DNA from: JADJPO01 sp963825645
GTDB lineage: Bacteria; Actinomycetota; Actinomycetes; Actinomycetales; Kineosporiaceae
Assembly (NCBI GenBank): GCA_963825645.1
Contig: CAWGTT010000005.1
Span: 62,001 to 126,000 of the forward strand
DNA: 64,000 bases
Direction of reading: 5' to 3'
Positions 15,786-26,200 of the stretch are shown piece after piece (within the stretch, counting starts at the first letter, position 1; each line of letters opens with the position of its first letter). Both the position numbers and the translations under genes were made by a program. The notes under the pieces were generated by a model that had not been told where the DNA came from, made no database searches, and was given only the letters and a program-made list of their open reading frames with translations.

Positions 15786-17629
15786 GCGAGGCAGCAACCG
15801 GCGTCGCCGGAGCGGACCACGAAGATACGGACGTCGATGTGGTCGTCGTCGGCTCCGGATTCGGCGGGTCGGTGGCGGCGCTTCGGCTGAGCGAGAAGGG
15901 GTATCGCGTCCTGGTCTACGAGGCGGGGCGCGCCTTCGCCGACCACGAGCTGCCCCGGACGTCGTGGCAGCTGTCGCGCTTCCTCTGGGCGCCGTGGCTG
16001 GGCTGGTACGGGATCCAGCGGATCCACCGGCTGCCCGACGTGCTGGTGCTGGCCGGCGCCGGAGTGGGCGGCGGCTCGCTCAACTACGCCAACACGCTCT
16101 ACGTACCGCCGCAGGAGTTCTTCGACGACCCGCAATGGCGCGACCTCACCGACTGGCGCGACGAGCTCGCCCCGTTCTACGACCAGGCACGCCGGATGCT
16201 CGGCGTGGTCCCGACCCCGTGTTCTGGTCCGGTCGAGGAGGCTGTGCGCCGGACCGCCGACGAGATGGGCGTCGGTGACACCTTCCGGCTCACCCCCGTC
16301 GGGGTCTTCTTCGGCCGGGACGGCACGCAGGAGCCGGGCGTGCGGGTGCCGGACCCGTTCTTCGGCGGGGCGGGACCCGCCCGGACCGGCTGCACCCTGT
16401 GCGGGGCCTGCATGACCGGGTGCCGTGTGGGAGCCAAGAACACCCTGGTGAAGAACTACCTGGCCCTTGCCGGCTCACTGGGCGCCCGAGTGGAACCGCT
16501 GCGCACCGTCGTGGACATACACCCGCTGGATCCAGACCGCCCCGAGCGCGGCTACCGGGTGCGCAGCCGGCGGACCGGCCCGGGTGGGCGCCGGGACCGG
16601 CGCGTCGTCACCGCGCGCCACGTCGTCCTCGCCGCCGGCACCTGGGGCACCCAGAACCTGTTGCACCGCCTGCGCGACGACGGGTCCCTGCCCGAGCTCT
16701 CGGCGCGGCTGGGCGAGCTGACCCGCACCAACTCCGAGGCGATCCTCGGCGTACAGACCCGCCGGGTGCCTGCGCCGGAACACGACCTGACCCGGGGCGT
16801 GGCGATCAGCTCCTCGTTCCACCCCGACCCCCAGACACACGTGGAGAACTGCCGCTACGGCCGAGGGTCCGGCGCCATGGGCCTGCTCGCGACCGTGCTG
16901 GGGCGCGTGGACGGCGACCCGCTGGTGGACGGCGACCCGCCGGCCGGGCCGGCCTCGGGTTCGGGACGGGCTCGCCGCTGGCGCCGGTTCGCCGCGACGG
17001 TGGCCGGTGACCCGGCCTCCTTCCTCCGCTCGCTGTCCGTGCGTCGCTGGTCGGAGCGGGCCGTGGTCGCGCTGGTGATGCAGTCACGGGACAACTCGAT
17101 CCGGACCAGGCTGACCCGGCGACGCTGGGGGCGGCTGCCGTTTCCGGGCCGGCGGCTCACCTCGGGCCGGGGGCACGGTGAGCCGAGTCCGCGGTGGATC
17201 CCCGCAGGCCACGAGGCGATGCGCCGGCTTGCCCCTCGGGTCGCAGCAGCCACCGGCGTACCCGCCGACCCGGCCGGGACCGTGCTGGACGTGGTGAACG
17301 TACCGACCACGGCGCACTTCCTGGGCGGTTGCGTGATCGGCGTGGACGCCGACCACGGGGTGATCGACGCCTATCACCGCGTCTTCGGCTACCCCGGGCT
17401 GCACGTCGTCGACGGTTCGGCGGTCTCGGCGAACCTCGGCGTCAACCCGGCGCTGACGATCACGGCCCAGGCCGAACGCGCGTTCGCCATGTGGCCGGTG
17501 AACGGTGCACCCGATCCCCGGGCGGCGCCCGGTCTGCCGTACCGTCGGACGGACCCCGTTCCCCCCGAGCGCCCTGCCGTTCCCGAGGGCGCCCCGGGCC
17601 AGTGGCGGGCCGGGACGCGCACGGGGTGA
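15782..17629 (+). CDS. GMC-family FAD oxidoreductase (cholesterol oxidase-like)
   Basis: A 615-residue flavoprotein. The N-terminal FAD motif is VVVGSGFGGSVAALRLSEKGYRVLVYEAGR; a GAGVGGGSLNYANTL segment follows. The C-terminal active-site His is in TTAHFLGGCVIG and the Asn in SANLGVNPALTITAQAERA. This pattern is that of the ChoD/cholesterol oxidase branch of GMC oxidoreductases. A four-cysteine ferredoxin-like insert, CTLCGACMTGC, precedes RVGAKNTL, as in relatives of this branch; it could bind an iron-sulfur cluster. The ATG at 15782 overlaps the aldehyde dehydrogenase stop. The frame is open further upstream, but inside the previous gene. Substrate could be a sterol or long-chain alcohol; not determinable. 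Confidence 0.88.
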   Translation: MSEAATGVAGADHEDTDVDVVVVGSGFGGSVAALRLSEKGYRVLVYEAGRAFADHELPRTSWQLSRFLWAPWLGWYGIQRIHRLPDVLVLAGAGVGGGSLNYANTLYVPPQEFFDDPQWRDLTDWRDELAPFYDQARRMLGVVPTPCSGPVEEAVRRTADEMGVGDTFRLTPVGVFFGRDGTQEPGVRVPDPFFGGAGPARTGCTLCGACMTGCRVGAKNTLVKNYLALAGSLGARVEPLRTVVDIHPLDPDRPERGYRVRSRRTGPGGRRDRRVVTARHVVLAAGTWGTQNLLHRLRDDGSLPELSARLGELTRTNSEAILGVQTRRVPAPEHDLTRGVAISSSFHPDPQTHVENCRYGRGSGAMGLLATVLGRVDGDPLVDGDPPAGPASGSGRARRWRRFAATVAGDPASFLRSLSVRRWSERAVVALVMQSRDNSIRTRLTRRRWGRLPFPGRRLTSGRGHGEPSPRWIPAGHEAMRRLAPRVAAATGVPADPAGTVLDVVNVPTTAHFLGGCVIGVDADHGVIDAYHRVFGYPGLHVVDGSAVSANLGVNPALTITAQAERAFAMWPVNGAPDPRAAPGLPYRRTDPVPPERPAVPEGAPGQWRAGTRTG

Positions 17630-17648
17630 GGTCGAGGTGAAGCAGGCG

Positions 17649-19742
17649 CTATCCGTGGCGCAGGCCGCTCGCCCGCCGCACCGGACGGCGCACCGCCGCC
17701 CGCACGGCCTGCTCGCTGCCCACGACCCGCACGGCTGAGCGGGCCCGGGTCAGCGCGGTGTACAGCAGCTCGCGGGTCAGCAACGGCGACTGCGCGGGGG
17801 GCAGCAGCACGTTCACCCGGGTGAACTGGCTGCCCTGGGCGCGATGCACCGTCATCGCGTGCACCGTCTCGACCGGCGGGAGCCGGTGCGGACGCACCAG
17901 GATCGGACGGTCCGGGTCGCCGAACGCGGCCACCACTGCGGGGACCGCGGCGGCCAGCCCATCCCGGAGCCGGGTCGCGCCCGCCTCGCCGTCCGGGGCG
18001 CCGTCCGGGTCGGGGTGCGCGACGAGTACCCCGGCGTCGCCGTTGTACAGGCCACTGTCGCGGTCGTTGGCGGTGACCAGCAGCGGGCGGCCAGGGTACC
18101 AGGGGCCGACCGCTCGGACCCCGACGCGTCGCGCTCCCACCACCGCGTCGTTGTGCTCGGCGGCGCTGACCCAGCCCTCGACACGGGCTGACCAGTATGC
18201 GACCCCGAACCGTCCACGGCGATGCGCCACCAGCAGCCGGTGTGACTCCAGCGCAGCCAGCGCCGCGCGGACGTCGCCGGCCCGAGCGGCTCTCACCAGG
18301 GCCAGTCCCGCAAGCTCGGCGTCGGCGCGGACCTGGCGGATCTCGCTCTCGCTCACCAGGTCCGTGGCCGGCTCGACGAGCGAGACCTCCTCGTGCCCGG
18401 CGCGCAGCAGGGCGATGACATCGTCCTCGCGCCCCTCGCGGACGGCGCGGGCCAGGTCGCCGATCACACTGCCGTAGCGCCGCTCGACGACGAGCCGGAC
18501 CACGCCCGCGGGCAGGGCGCTGTCCTGGTGACCGTCCTCGCGGCCGTCCGGCGGCTCGCTGGGCAGGTCGGCCGGGACGCTCTCGGCGACCGCGTGCGCT
18601 ATCCCCGGCGCCGAGGACGGACGGGCGACCAGGTCACCGAGCACCGCGCCCGCCTCCACCGACGCCAGCTGATCGGGGTCGCCGACCAGGACGAGCCGGG
18701 TCTGCGGGCGTAGCGCCTCGAGCAGCTTGGCCATCAGCGGCAGCGAGACCATCGACGTCTCGTCCACCACCACCACATCATGTGGCAGGTGGTGGGTGCG
18801 GTCGTGCCGGAAGCGGGTGCTCGAACCCGGACGCCAGCCGAGCAACCGGTGCACGGTGCTCGCGTCCAGCTCGCCGACCCTCTGCCGGTCCATCTCCGGC
18901 AGTTCGGCCACCTGCCGTCGGACCGCTTCCTGCAACCGCGCCGCGGCCTTGCCGGTCGGTGCCGTGAGCGCGACGCTCAGCCCCGGGCCGGCGACCGCCT
19001 GCAGCACTGCCACCAACCCCGCGACCGTGGTGGTCTTCCCGGTGCCGGGCCCTCCGGTCAGCACGGTGAGCCGGCTGTGCGCGGCGCAGGCGGCGGCCAG
19101 CCGCTGGCGGGCGTTCTCCGGGTGCGTGACCGGGTCGCCGAACACCCGGTGGGCGGACGCCTGGACCCGCAGCGGGTCGACATCCGGCACCGGTGCCGAC
19201 AACCGGGCGTCGACCTGCTCGCGGACCAGCTGCTCGGCGCGCCAGTACCGGTCGAGGTACAGCCGCCCGCCGACCCAGCGCAGCGGACGGTCACTGATCT
19301 GGCCGCTGCCCAGGCCCACCATCGGGCTGGCCTCGATCGCCGCGGACCAGGGCACCGCCTCGGGAAGGTCGGCCTCGCCGACCCGGCCCGGGCCTGAGAC
19401 CCCGGCCCCGTCCGAATCCTGTTCGGCGTCCTGCGCTGGCCCGGGCACCAGGTCACCGACCACGTCACCGGCCAGGTCGTCGGCCAGGTCGTCGGCCTCG
19501 GGAACGAGCATCTCCTGGCGCTCGGCCAGGGTCAGGCACACCGAGCCGCCGCGCACCGCCCTGACCACCAGGGCCACGGCCAGCAGCACCCGCTCGTCGG
19601 GCTCCCCACAGAGCCGAGCGAGCCGCCGCGCGACCTGCACGTCCGCCGCGGCCAGCACCCCGGCAGTGTTGAACCGGGCCAGCAGCGCGGGGGCGACGAC
19701 CGCCCTGCGCGGGTCGCCGACCTCGAGAGCGACCGGACTCAT
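17649..19742 (-). CDS. recD: Exodeoxyribonuclease V alpha subunit (helicase)
   Basis: RecD is the 5'-3' helicase of the RecBCD double-strand-break repair machine. This 697-residue protein shows Walker A LTGGPGTGKTTTV, Walker B VVVDETSMVSLPLMAKLL, and the C-terminal UvrD-like segment VHAMTVHRAQGSQFTRVNVLLP with the RecD signature. Its N-terminal region is typical of the family. The ATG at 19742 overlaps the recB stop by 4 bases. It is last in the recC-recB-recD order and converges with the GMC oxidoreductase gene 19 bases away. Confidence 0.95.
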   Translation of the reverse strand: MSPVALEVGDPRRAVVAPALLARFNTAGVLAAADVQVARRLARLCGEPDERVLLAVALVVRAVRGGSVCLTLAERQEMLVPEADDLADDLAGDVVGDLVPGPAQDAEQDSDGAGVSGPGRVGEADLPEAVPWSAAIEASPMVGLGSGQISDRPLRWVGGRLYLDRYWRAEQLVREQVDARLSAPVPDVDPLRVQASAHRVFGDPVTHPENARQRLAAACAAHSRLTVLTGGPGTGKTTTVAGLVAVLQAVAGPGLSVALTAPTGKAAARLQEAVRRQVAELPEMDRQRVGELDASTVHRLLGWRPGSSTRFRHDRTHHLPHDVVVVDETSMVSLPLMAKLLEALRPQTRLVLVGDPDQLASVEAGAVLGDLVARPSSAPGIAHAVAESVPADLPSEPPDGREDGHQDSALPAGVVRLVVERRYGSVIGDLARAVREGREDDVIALLRAGHEEVSLVEPATDLVSESEIRQVRADAELAGLALVRAARAGDVRAALAALESHRLLVAHRRGRFGVAYWSARVEGWVSAAEHNDAVVGARRVGVRAVGPWYPGRPLLVTANDRDSGLYNGDAGVLVAHPDPDGAPDGEAGATRLRDGLAAAVPAVVAAFGDPDRPILVRPHRLPPVETVHAMTVHRAQGSQFTRVNVLLPPAQSPLLTRELLYTALTRARSAVRVVGSEQAVRAAVRRPVRRASGLRHG

Positions 19743-22700
19743 GCGGCACCTTCCCGCCCGGACGCCGCCGCTCCCGGTGCGTCCCGCGGTGCCGCCGTCC
19801 GGGAGGTTGCGTCGAGCAGCGCCGACAGCTCGATGACCAGATCGGGTGGGGGCCGCCAGGCCATCACCCCGTCCGGGTCGGTGGGGGAGAACATGCCACG
19901 CAGGAAGAGGTAGAGCCCGCCTCCCAGGTGCACCGCCGGGTCGTAGCCGGGCTGACGCCAGCGCAGGAACCGGTGCAGCGCAACGAGGTAGAGCAACAGC
20001 TGGAGAGGGTAGTGCGCCTCGACCATCGCCTCAGCCAGAGCGCGCGGCCGGTAGTGCCAGCTGGTCAGCGGCTCCTCGGGCGGCGCCAGCCGGTTCGTCT
20101 TGTAGTCGACCACGAGGTAGCGGGGCTCCCCCGGCGTCCGGACCCGGAGCACCGCGTCGATGCTGCCGGTGAGGTAGCCGCGCAGCTGCGGCCCGCCGTC
20201 CACCGCGCCGGAACCGGCGGCCTCGTTCGCCAGGGCGTCCAAGCGGTCGGCGTACCCCGCGAGGGGGTCCTCGACGGACAGGTGACGGCGCAGCAGGGCC
20301 GAGATGTCACCGAGACGGGCCGGCGTCGGGACCGGTGCGTCTCCGCCGCCCAGCGGCAGCTCGAACTCCAGCTCGCTCAGCCGGTCCGGCGCCGCGACGT
20401 CGCGCAGCCGGGTCCCGTCGGCCAGCGGTCCCAGCGGCGTCGACAGGGCCAGCTCGAGTCCGGCCGCGAGAGCGTCCAGGTCGGCGCTGGACAGCAGGCC
20501 GCCGGATCGTTCCCCAGCCAGCCGGCGGAGCGTTGCGGCGAGATGCCCCTCGTCGATGACGCCAGGGTCGAGACGCTCCAGCACCTCGTGCACCAGGGTG
20601 CCGAAGAGGGCACCGCTGGGCAGCTCGCCGAGCGGGCAGGGCCGGGCGGCGGCCCGGAGGCCATCCGGGGTATCGGCTGCACCGGCCGGATCCGGGCCGC
20701 CGGGCCGGGCCGCGTCGGGCTCGTCCTCGACACCGGTCGTCTCCGGCTCGCCGCGACCCCCCGGCTGCCCCGCGACCGGGTGTCCTGCCACCGGCTGCCC
20801 TGCGACCGGATCGTGCTGCGCCACGTGGGCCTGGGCGGTGAGCGCCGAGTACGACAGCCGCCGCCAGCTCCGGTCGATGCTGCGAGTCCAGGCAGCCAGG
20901 GCGAGGTCGGTGCGCGGCGGGCTGGCAGGCGACCATGCCACCTCCTGCGGTGGTGCGTCGACCGTCTCGATCGCCACGGTGCCTCCCGAGCCGGACGCCA
21001 GGGCGGCGAGAGCGGCGCTGACCGCCTCGTCGGTCATCGTCGGCACCGTCGCCGGGGGCTGCTCGCCAGGCGCGAAGTCGCCCAGCAGCATCCGGGTCAG
21101 CGGGCCGCCGGCCGAGATGCTCGACGGCGACCACCAGGTGACCACCTGGCAGCGGGCCCGGGTCAGCGCGACGTAGAGCAGCCGCAGATCCTCGCCGCGC
21201 TCCTCGTCCAGATGGCGACGCCGGGCGTGCACGTAGTGCTCCGATCGCGGGCCGCCGACGTGCAGGATCCGCTGACCGGTGTCGTCGTGGAAACGCAGCT
21301 CCTCCGGCTCCTCGCTCTCGAAGCGGTCCCAGGCGAACGGCACGTGGACGATCGGGAACTCCAACCCCTTGCTGGCATGCACGGTGAGAACCTGGACCGC
21401 GTCGCGGTCGGTCTCCAGACGACGGCTGCGCTCCTCGGCATAGTCGCTGCCGGACTCGGCCGCACGCCCGCGTAGCCAGCCGGCCAGCGCGGCGACGCCG
21501 AGCCGCTGGGTTGCCGAGACGTGCTGCAGCACCTGGCCGATGTGCCGCAGGTCGGTGAGCGCGCGCTCGCCTCCCGGCCGGGACATCAGACGCTCGGTGA
21601 GGCCGTCCGCCCCGGCCGCCTCGAGCAGGGCGCCGATGCCGCGCGAGGCCAACAGCTGCGCCCAGGTACGGACCGTCTGGGCCAGCTGGTCCCGCTCGGC
21701 CTCTCCCGCACCGGCCAGCCGGGCAGCGTCCCAGCCCACGAAGTCGGTCAGGGCCAGCGCCGCCGCGCGCCCCCCGTGGCCCGGATCGGTCAGGGCGTCG
21801 AGCAGGCGCAACCAGTCCCGCGCCGCCTCGGTGCCGAACACGCTGGCCAGTCCGGAGACCACGGCCGGCACCCCCACCCGGGCCAGGGCGGCCTGGACGG
21901 CGAGAGCGTCGGCATTGCGCCGGGTGAGCACCGCGATGTCACCGGGTCGCACCTCGCGTCTGCCGCCGGGGGCGCCGTCCGGCCCGGGCTCGACCAGCCA
22001 CGCCGTCCGCAGCGCAGTGACGATCTGAGCGGCGACGTCGGCGCAGACCAGCTCGCGGGCGGCGCCGACCCGCGGGGCGAGCGTGCCGCGCAGGTCGAAG
22101 GCGGAGCGGCGCACCTGGCGGATCCTCAGCGGCGCCCCGGCGCCGTCCAGGCGTCGCGTCGGGGTCGAGGCCGCGGACGAGTGTTCGGCCGGACGGACCG
22201 GGCGGACCACGATCTGGGCATCGCCCAGAGCGGCACCGCGCATCAGGCGCGCCAGCGCACCGATCAGGTCGGCGTCGCTGCGCCAGTTGCGTTCCAGGGT
22301 CGCCGTGGTCGCGGCGTCCCGGCGGGCGGCCAGGTAGGTGACCACGTCGCCGCCGCGGAAGGCGTACACGGCCTGCTTCGGGTCGCCGATCAGCACCAGC
22401 GTGCGGTGGCCGTGGAACGCGGTACGCAGGATCTGCCACTGCACCGGGTCGGTGTCCTGGAACTCGTCGATGAGCACGACCCGGTACCGCTCGCGTACCC
22501 GCCGCGCCGCCTGCTCCCCGGCGCGGGGGTCGACCAGAGCGTCGCGCAGCAGCACGAGGAGGTCGTCGTAGTCGAGCAGGCGGCGCTCCCGCTTTCGCCG
22601 GGCCATCTCGGCCACCACCTCGCGGGCGAAGGCGACTCGCTGCCCGGGCAGCGAGTCCTGCGATGCCGAGTCGGGCTCCAGGACGGCGAGCCGGTCGCTG

Positions 22701-23293
22701 ACCGCCGCCCGGGCGGCCAGGCGAGCTGCCCGCACGCTCAGGGCTGGCTCTGCGTCGGTGGCGTAGCGGCGCAGGTAGACGTCGTCGATCACCTCCTCGA
22801 CCAGATCGGCGACGTCGCCGACCATGACCGCGTCCGGATCGAGGTCGGCCAGCAGACCCAGCCGGGTGAGCATCTGCTGACAGAAGCCGTGCGTGGTGGC
22901 GATCGTTGCGGCGTCGAAGTCGGCCAGGGCCCGCATCAGCCGGACCCGGCGCCGGGCGAGCTCGACCTGGTCCACGCGGGCCAGGTAGGCGACCAGGGGA
23001 TCCTCGCTGTCCCGGGCGGTCTGGACGGCCAGGCCGCGGTGGGCGCTGACCAGCCGCTCCCTCACCCGGTCCCGCAGCTCGGAGGTGGCGGCGCGGCCGA
23101 AGGTGACCAGCAGCAGCTCACTCAGCTCGGCACGGCCCTCGACGACGAACCGGGTGGCCAGGGTGGCGATGGTGGTGGTCTTCCCGGTTCCGGCGCTGGC
23201 TTCGAGCAGGGTGGTTCCCTCGGGCAGGTCCGCGAGCACGTCGAACGGCCGGGGAGCGGAAGGGCTCGGCACATCGAACTGCGTGATGCTCAT
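19739..23293 (-). CDS. recB: Exodeoxyribonuclease V beta subunit (helicase-nuclease)
   Basis: RecB is the 3'-5' helicase and only nuclease of RecBCD. The 1184-residue protein has Walker A LEASAGTGKTTTIATLATRF near the N-terminus, the UvrD motif LIDEFQDTDPVQWQIL, helicase motif LTVHASKGLEFPIVHVPF, and the C-terminal nuclease core YLVVDYKTNRLAP with the Asp and Lys of the RecB active site. A PRP/Gly/Ala-rich linker (about residues 820-880) separates helicase and nuclease. The ATG at 23293 overlaps the recC stop by 4 bases; the 50 open residues upstream of it are recC sequence in another frame. Confidence 0.95.
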   Translation of the reverse strand: MSITQFDVPSPSAPRPFDVLADLPEGTTLLEASAGTGKTTTIATLATRFVVEGRAELSELLLVTFGRAATSELRDRVRERLVSAHRGLAVQTARDSEDPLVAYLARVDQVELARRRVRLMRALADFDAATIATTHGFCQQMLTRLGLLADLDPDAVMVGDVADLVEEVIDDVYLRRYATDAEPALSVRAARLAARAAVSDRLAVLEPDSASQDSLPGQRVAFAREVVAEMARRKRERRLLDYDDLLVLLRDALVDPRAGEQAARRVRERYRVVLIDEFQDTDPVQWQILRTAFHGHRTLVLIGDPKQAVYAFRGGDVVTYLAARRDAATTATLERNWRSDADLIGALARLMRGAALGDAQIVVRPVRPAEHSSAASTPTRRLDGAGAPLRIRQVRRSAFDLRGTLAPRVGAARELVCADVAAQIVTALRTAWLVEPGPDGAPGGRREVRPGDIAVLTRRNADALAVQAALARVGVPAVVSGLASVFGTEAARDWLRLLDALTDPGHGGRAAALALTDFVGWDAARLAGAGEAERDQLAQTVRTWAQLLASRGIGALLEAAGADGLTERLMSRPGGERALTDLRHIGQVLQHVSATQRLGVAALAGWLRGRAAESGSDYAEERSRRLETDRDAVQVLTVHASKGLEFPIVHVPFAWDRFESEEPEELRFHDDTGQRILHVGGPRSEHYVHARRRHLDEERGEDLRLLYVALTRARCQVVTWWSPSSISAGGPLTRMLLGDFAPGEQPPATVPTMTDEAVSAALAALASGSGGTVAIETVDAPPQEVAWSPASPPRTDLALAAWTRSIDRSWRRLSYSALTAQAHVAQHDPVAGQPVAGHPVAGQPGGRGEPETTGVEDEPDAARPGGPDPAGAADTPDGLRAAARPCPLGELPSGALFGTLVHEVLERLDPGVIDEGHLAATLRRLAGERSGGLLSSADLDALAAGLELALSTPLGPLADGTRLRDVAAPDRLSELEFELPLGGGDAPVPTPARLGDISALLRRHLSVEDPLAGYADRLDALANEAAGSGAVDGGPQLRGYLTGSIDAVLRVRTPGEPRYLVVDYKTNRLAPPEEPLTSWHYRPRALAEAMVEAHYPLQLLLYLVALHRFLRWRQPGYDPAVHLGGGLYLFLRGMFSPTDPDGVMAWRPPPDLVIELSALLDATSRTAAPRDAPGAAASGREGAA

Positions 23294-26200
23294 CGGGTGC
23301 TCAGCTCCTCGGCCGCGAGCAGCGGGTCCCAGACCCGGCGGCCGAAGGCGCCGAGCCGGGAGGTCTCCTCCCCCGACCAGCTCTGCTCGGCGGCGGTGGG
23401 TGCGTCGAGCAGCACGTGCAGCGCTGCCTTCGACCCCCAGCACAGCTGCAGATAGGCATCCTCACGCTCGAGCTGCCAGGCACGGTCGGCCTCGGCGAGG
23501 GCCTGCTCCACCGACTCGCCGGCCTGCCGGCACCGGGCATAGGCGTGCGCGGTGGCCACCGGCATCGGCAACGGCTCGCGCAAGGCCCGGTCACGCAACC
23601 GCACCAGGTCGACCAGGCGGGCGAGGGCGAGCGGGGCCGGCGGCGCGGCCAGGCGGGATAGGGCGGCAACGGCCCGGCCACCACCTCCTCTGCCGACGGT
23701 CGCCGTGGACCAGGACCGCTGCGGGTGGGCGGCGGCCAGGGCCAGCACCTGCACCCATGCCCGCACCCGGTGCTTGGCGGCCATGCGCGAGTAGGTGGCC
23801 CGGACCACCACCGTGTCGTGGACCCCGGGCACGCTCCCGGCGAGTCGCAGGCCGGTGGGCAGGTCGACGACGAGGTCGACCGTCGTGCCGGGCGAGCCCT
23901 GGTGGGCGCGAGCTGCCCGGGCGATCGGCGCCAGGTTCTGCTCGATCCGCTGCAGGGCGCGGCGGCCCAGCTCACGCGGTGGAAGCCGGCCACGCCGGTA
24001 CTCGGCGGCCAGTGCCCGCTCGCGCGGCACGCCGGCCAGGCAGTCGGACAGCATCCGGTCACCGATCGCCCACTGCTCCAACCCATCGAGCTCCAGCGGG
24101 ATCCGGTACTCGGCCTCCTCGTCCTCCCCCGGCACCCAGACCCCCAGCCGGCGACGCACGAACCACCGGGCGGGGTGCTCGAGCATCGCGACCAGGTCGT
24201 CGAGATCGACCTGCATGTCCTCCTCGGCCCGGGGCCGCGGCGGCAACGGCCGGGCCAGAAGGCGCGCTGCCGGCGCAGCACTCGGCGCAACGGGCGGGGC
24301 GGTGCACGCCGCGCGGTATGCGTGGGCGTCGAAGCTGAACGGTCGCCTCCCCACCGGGGCGCCGAGCCCTCCCGGAACGAAGTTGCGAACGTCGACCGGC
24401 TGCAGCGGATGCCGTACCAGGAGATGCTCCCGCACCGGGACGGCGTCATCCGTGCTCGCCACGGCATCGAGGGCGTCGAGCAGCTCACCGACCGGCACCG
24501 CCGGCGGCCGGGCCGCGCCGGTGCGTTCGTCCGCACCGGTGTAGAGCACCACCAGGTGCTCGCGGGCCGCGGTGACCGCATCGAGAAACAGCTGGCGGTC
24601 CTCGCTGCGCCGGTCCCGTTCGCCGATCCGCGGCTCGCGCAACAGGAGGTCGTCTCCGGCGTCCGGCGCTGACCGCGGGAAGGTCCCGTCGTCGAGCCCG
24701 AGCAGGCAGATCACGCGGTGCGGCACGGCGCGCATCGGCTCCAGCGAGCAGACGGTGAGCGCTCCGGTCCGGAACCCCGCCCGGGTGGGCCGGCCGGCCA
24801 GCCGACCCGCCAGCAGCGCCCGGACGTCGCTGAGCCTCACCTCGGTACCGGCGTTGGCCTGCGCGGAGGCGGCCACGTCGGCGAGCAGCTGTCGGGCCTC
24901 GACCATCTGCCATCCCTGCCCGGGTGCGGCGCGGGCAAGGAGGTCCAGCGCTGCGCCCAGAGTGGCCAGCCACGCCGAGACCGGCCGGGTCCCGGTGAGC
25001 TCGCCGAGCAGCAGCTCGAGCCGTTCGACCAGCTCAGCCAGCCGCCCGGCGAGGTCGATGTCGGTGCTGTCCACATCGTCCAGAGGCAGAGCGCTGCCCA
25101 GGTAGCCGGCCTCGTGGTCCTCCGCCATGGCGGCCCCGACCAGCAGCCGGTCCAGGGCGACCTGCCAGGTTCCCTGCAGGACGTGCGGCAGGCCGTAACC
25201 CGTTCTGCGCTCCGCGTTCTCACCCCAGCTCACCCGAGTGGCCACGGCCCACTCGCGGATCCGCTCGAGGTCGTCGTCGGTGAACGCGAACCGGCGCCTG
25301 ACCGGGTCGGAGGCGATCAGGTCGAGCACGGCACCCGCCTCGACCCGGCTGGCGGCCAGGTCGAGCAGTCCGGCCAGCAGCGCCAGCTGGGGGTTGGTCT
25401 GACGCAGCGAGCGATCGGTGAGACGTACCGTGAGCTGCTGGCCGGGGTGCACCGCGTGCTGGCCAGGTGCCTCGCCGTCGCGGCCGGTCCGGTCCGGGGC
25501 CGCCAGCCCGAACCCGGCGGCCACCGCCGGGGCGAACGTCTCGATGTCGGGGCACATCACCAGCACGTCGCGCGGGTCCAGCGTGGGGTCGTCCTGGAGC
25601 AGACCGACGATCACCTCCCGGAGCACCTCGACCTGCCGGGCCCGCCCGTGGCAGGCGTGCACCTGAATGCTGCGGTCCGCCGGGTCGAGCCGGTGTGTGG
25701 ACGCCGTCGCGGCGTCCCCGGACCCGTCGCCGTCGTCCTGAGGGCCGACAAGGTCCTCGCGCAACGATCGCTGAAGTGCCACCAGCAGGCTCGGTGCCCG
25801 CCCGGCGGGGGAGAACGGCGGGGGCTCGGGCGGGTGGTGAGTGTCGGTCACCGTCGACGGGCCACCTGCCGGGGCGAAGAGGCGCTGCTGCAGTTCGACG
25901 GCGTCTCGGGCCATCGAGGCCAGCAGCGGGTGCCGGGCCACCGGCGGGCTGTCGGACCGGCACGGCGAGATCCGTGGCGTGGCGAGCACCCGCTGCCAGA
26001 GCACCGGGCTCGGATGCGGCAGCCACAGGTGGACGTCGCGGTGCGCGCCGAGCGCGTCGAGTACCTCGAGCTGGGCCTGCGGCAGTCGGGTCGGCCCGAA
26101 GACGGACAGACGCTCCGGCAGGTCCAGGGCGCCGCCCGCCCCCGGGTCACGACGCAACCGCCGTACCGCCTCCGTCAGGCGCTCGGACGGGCTCGGCACA

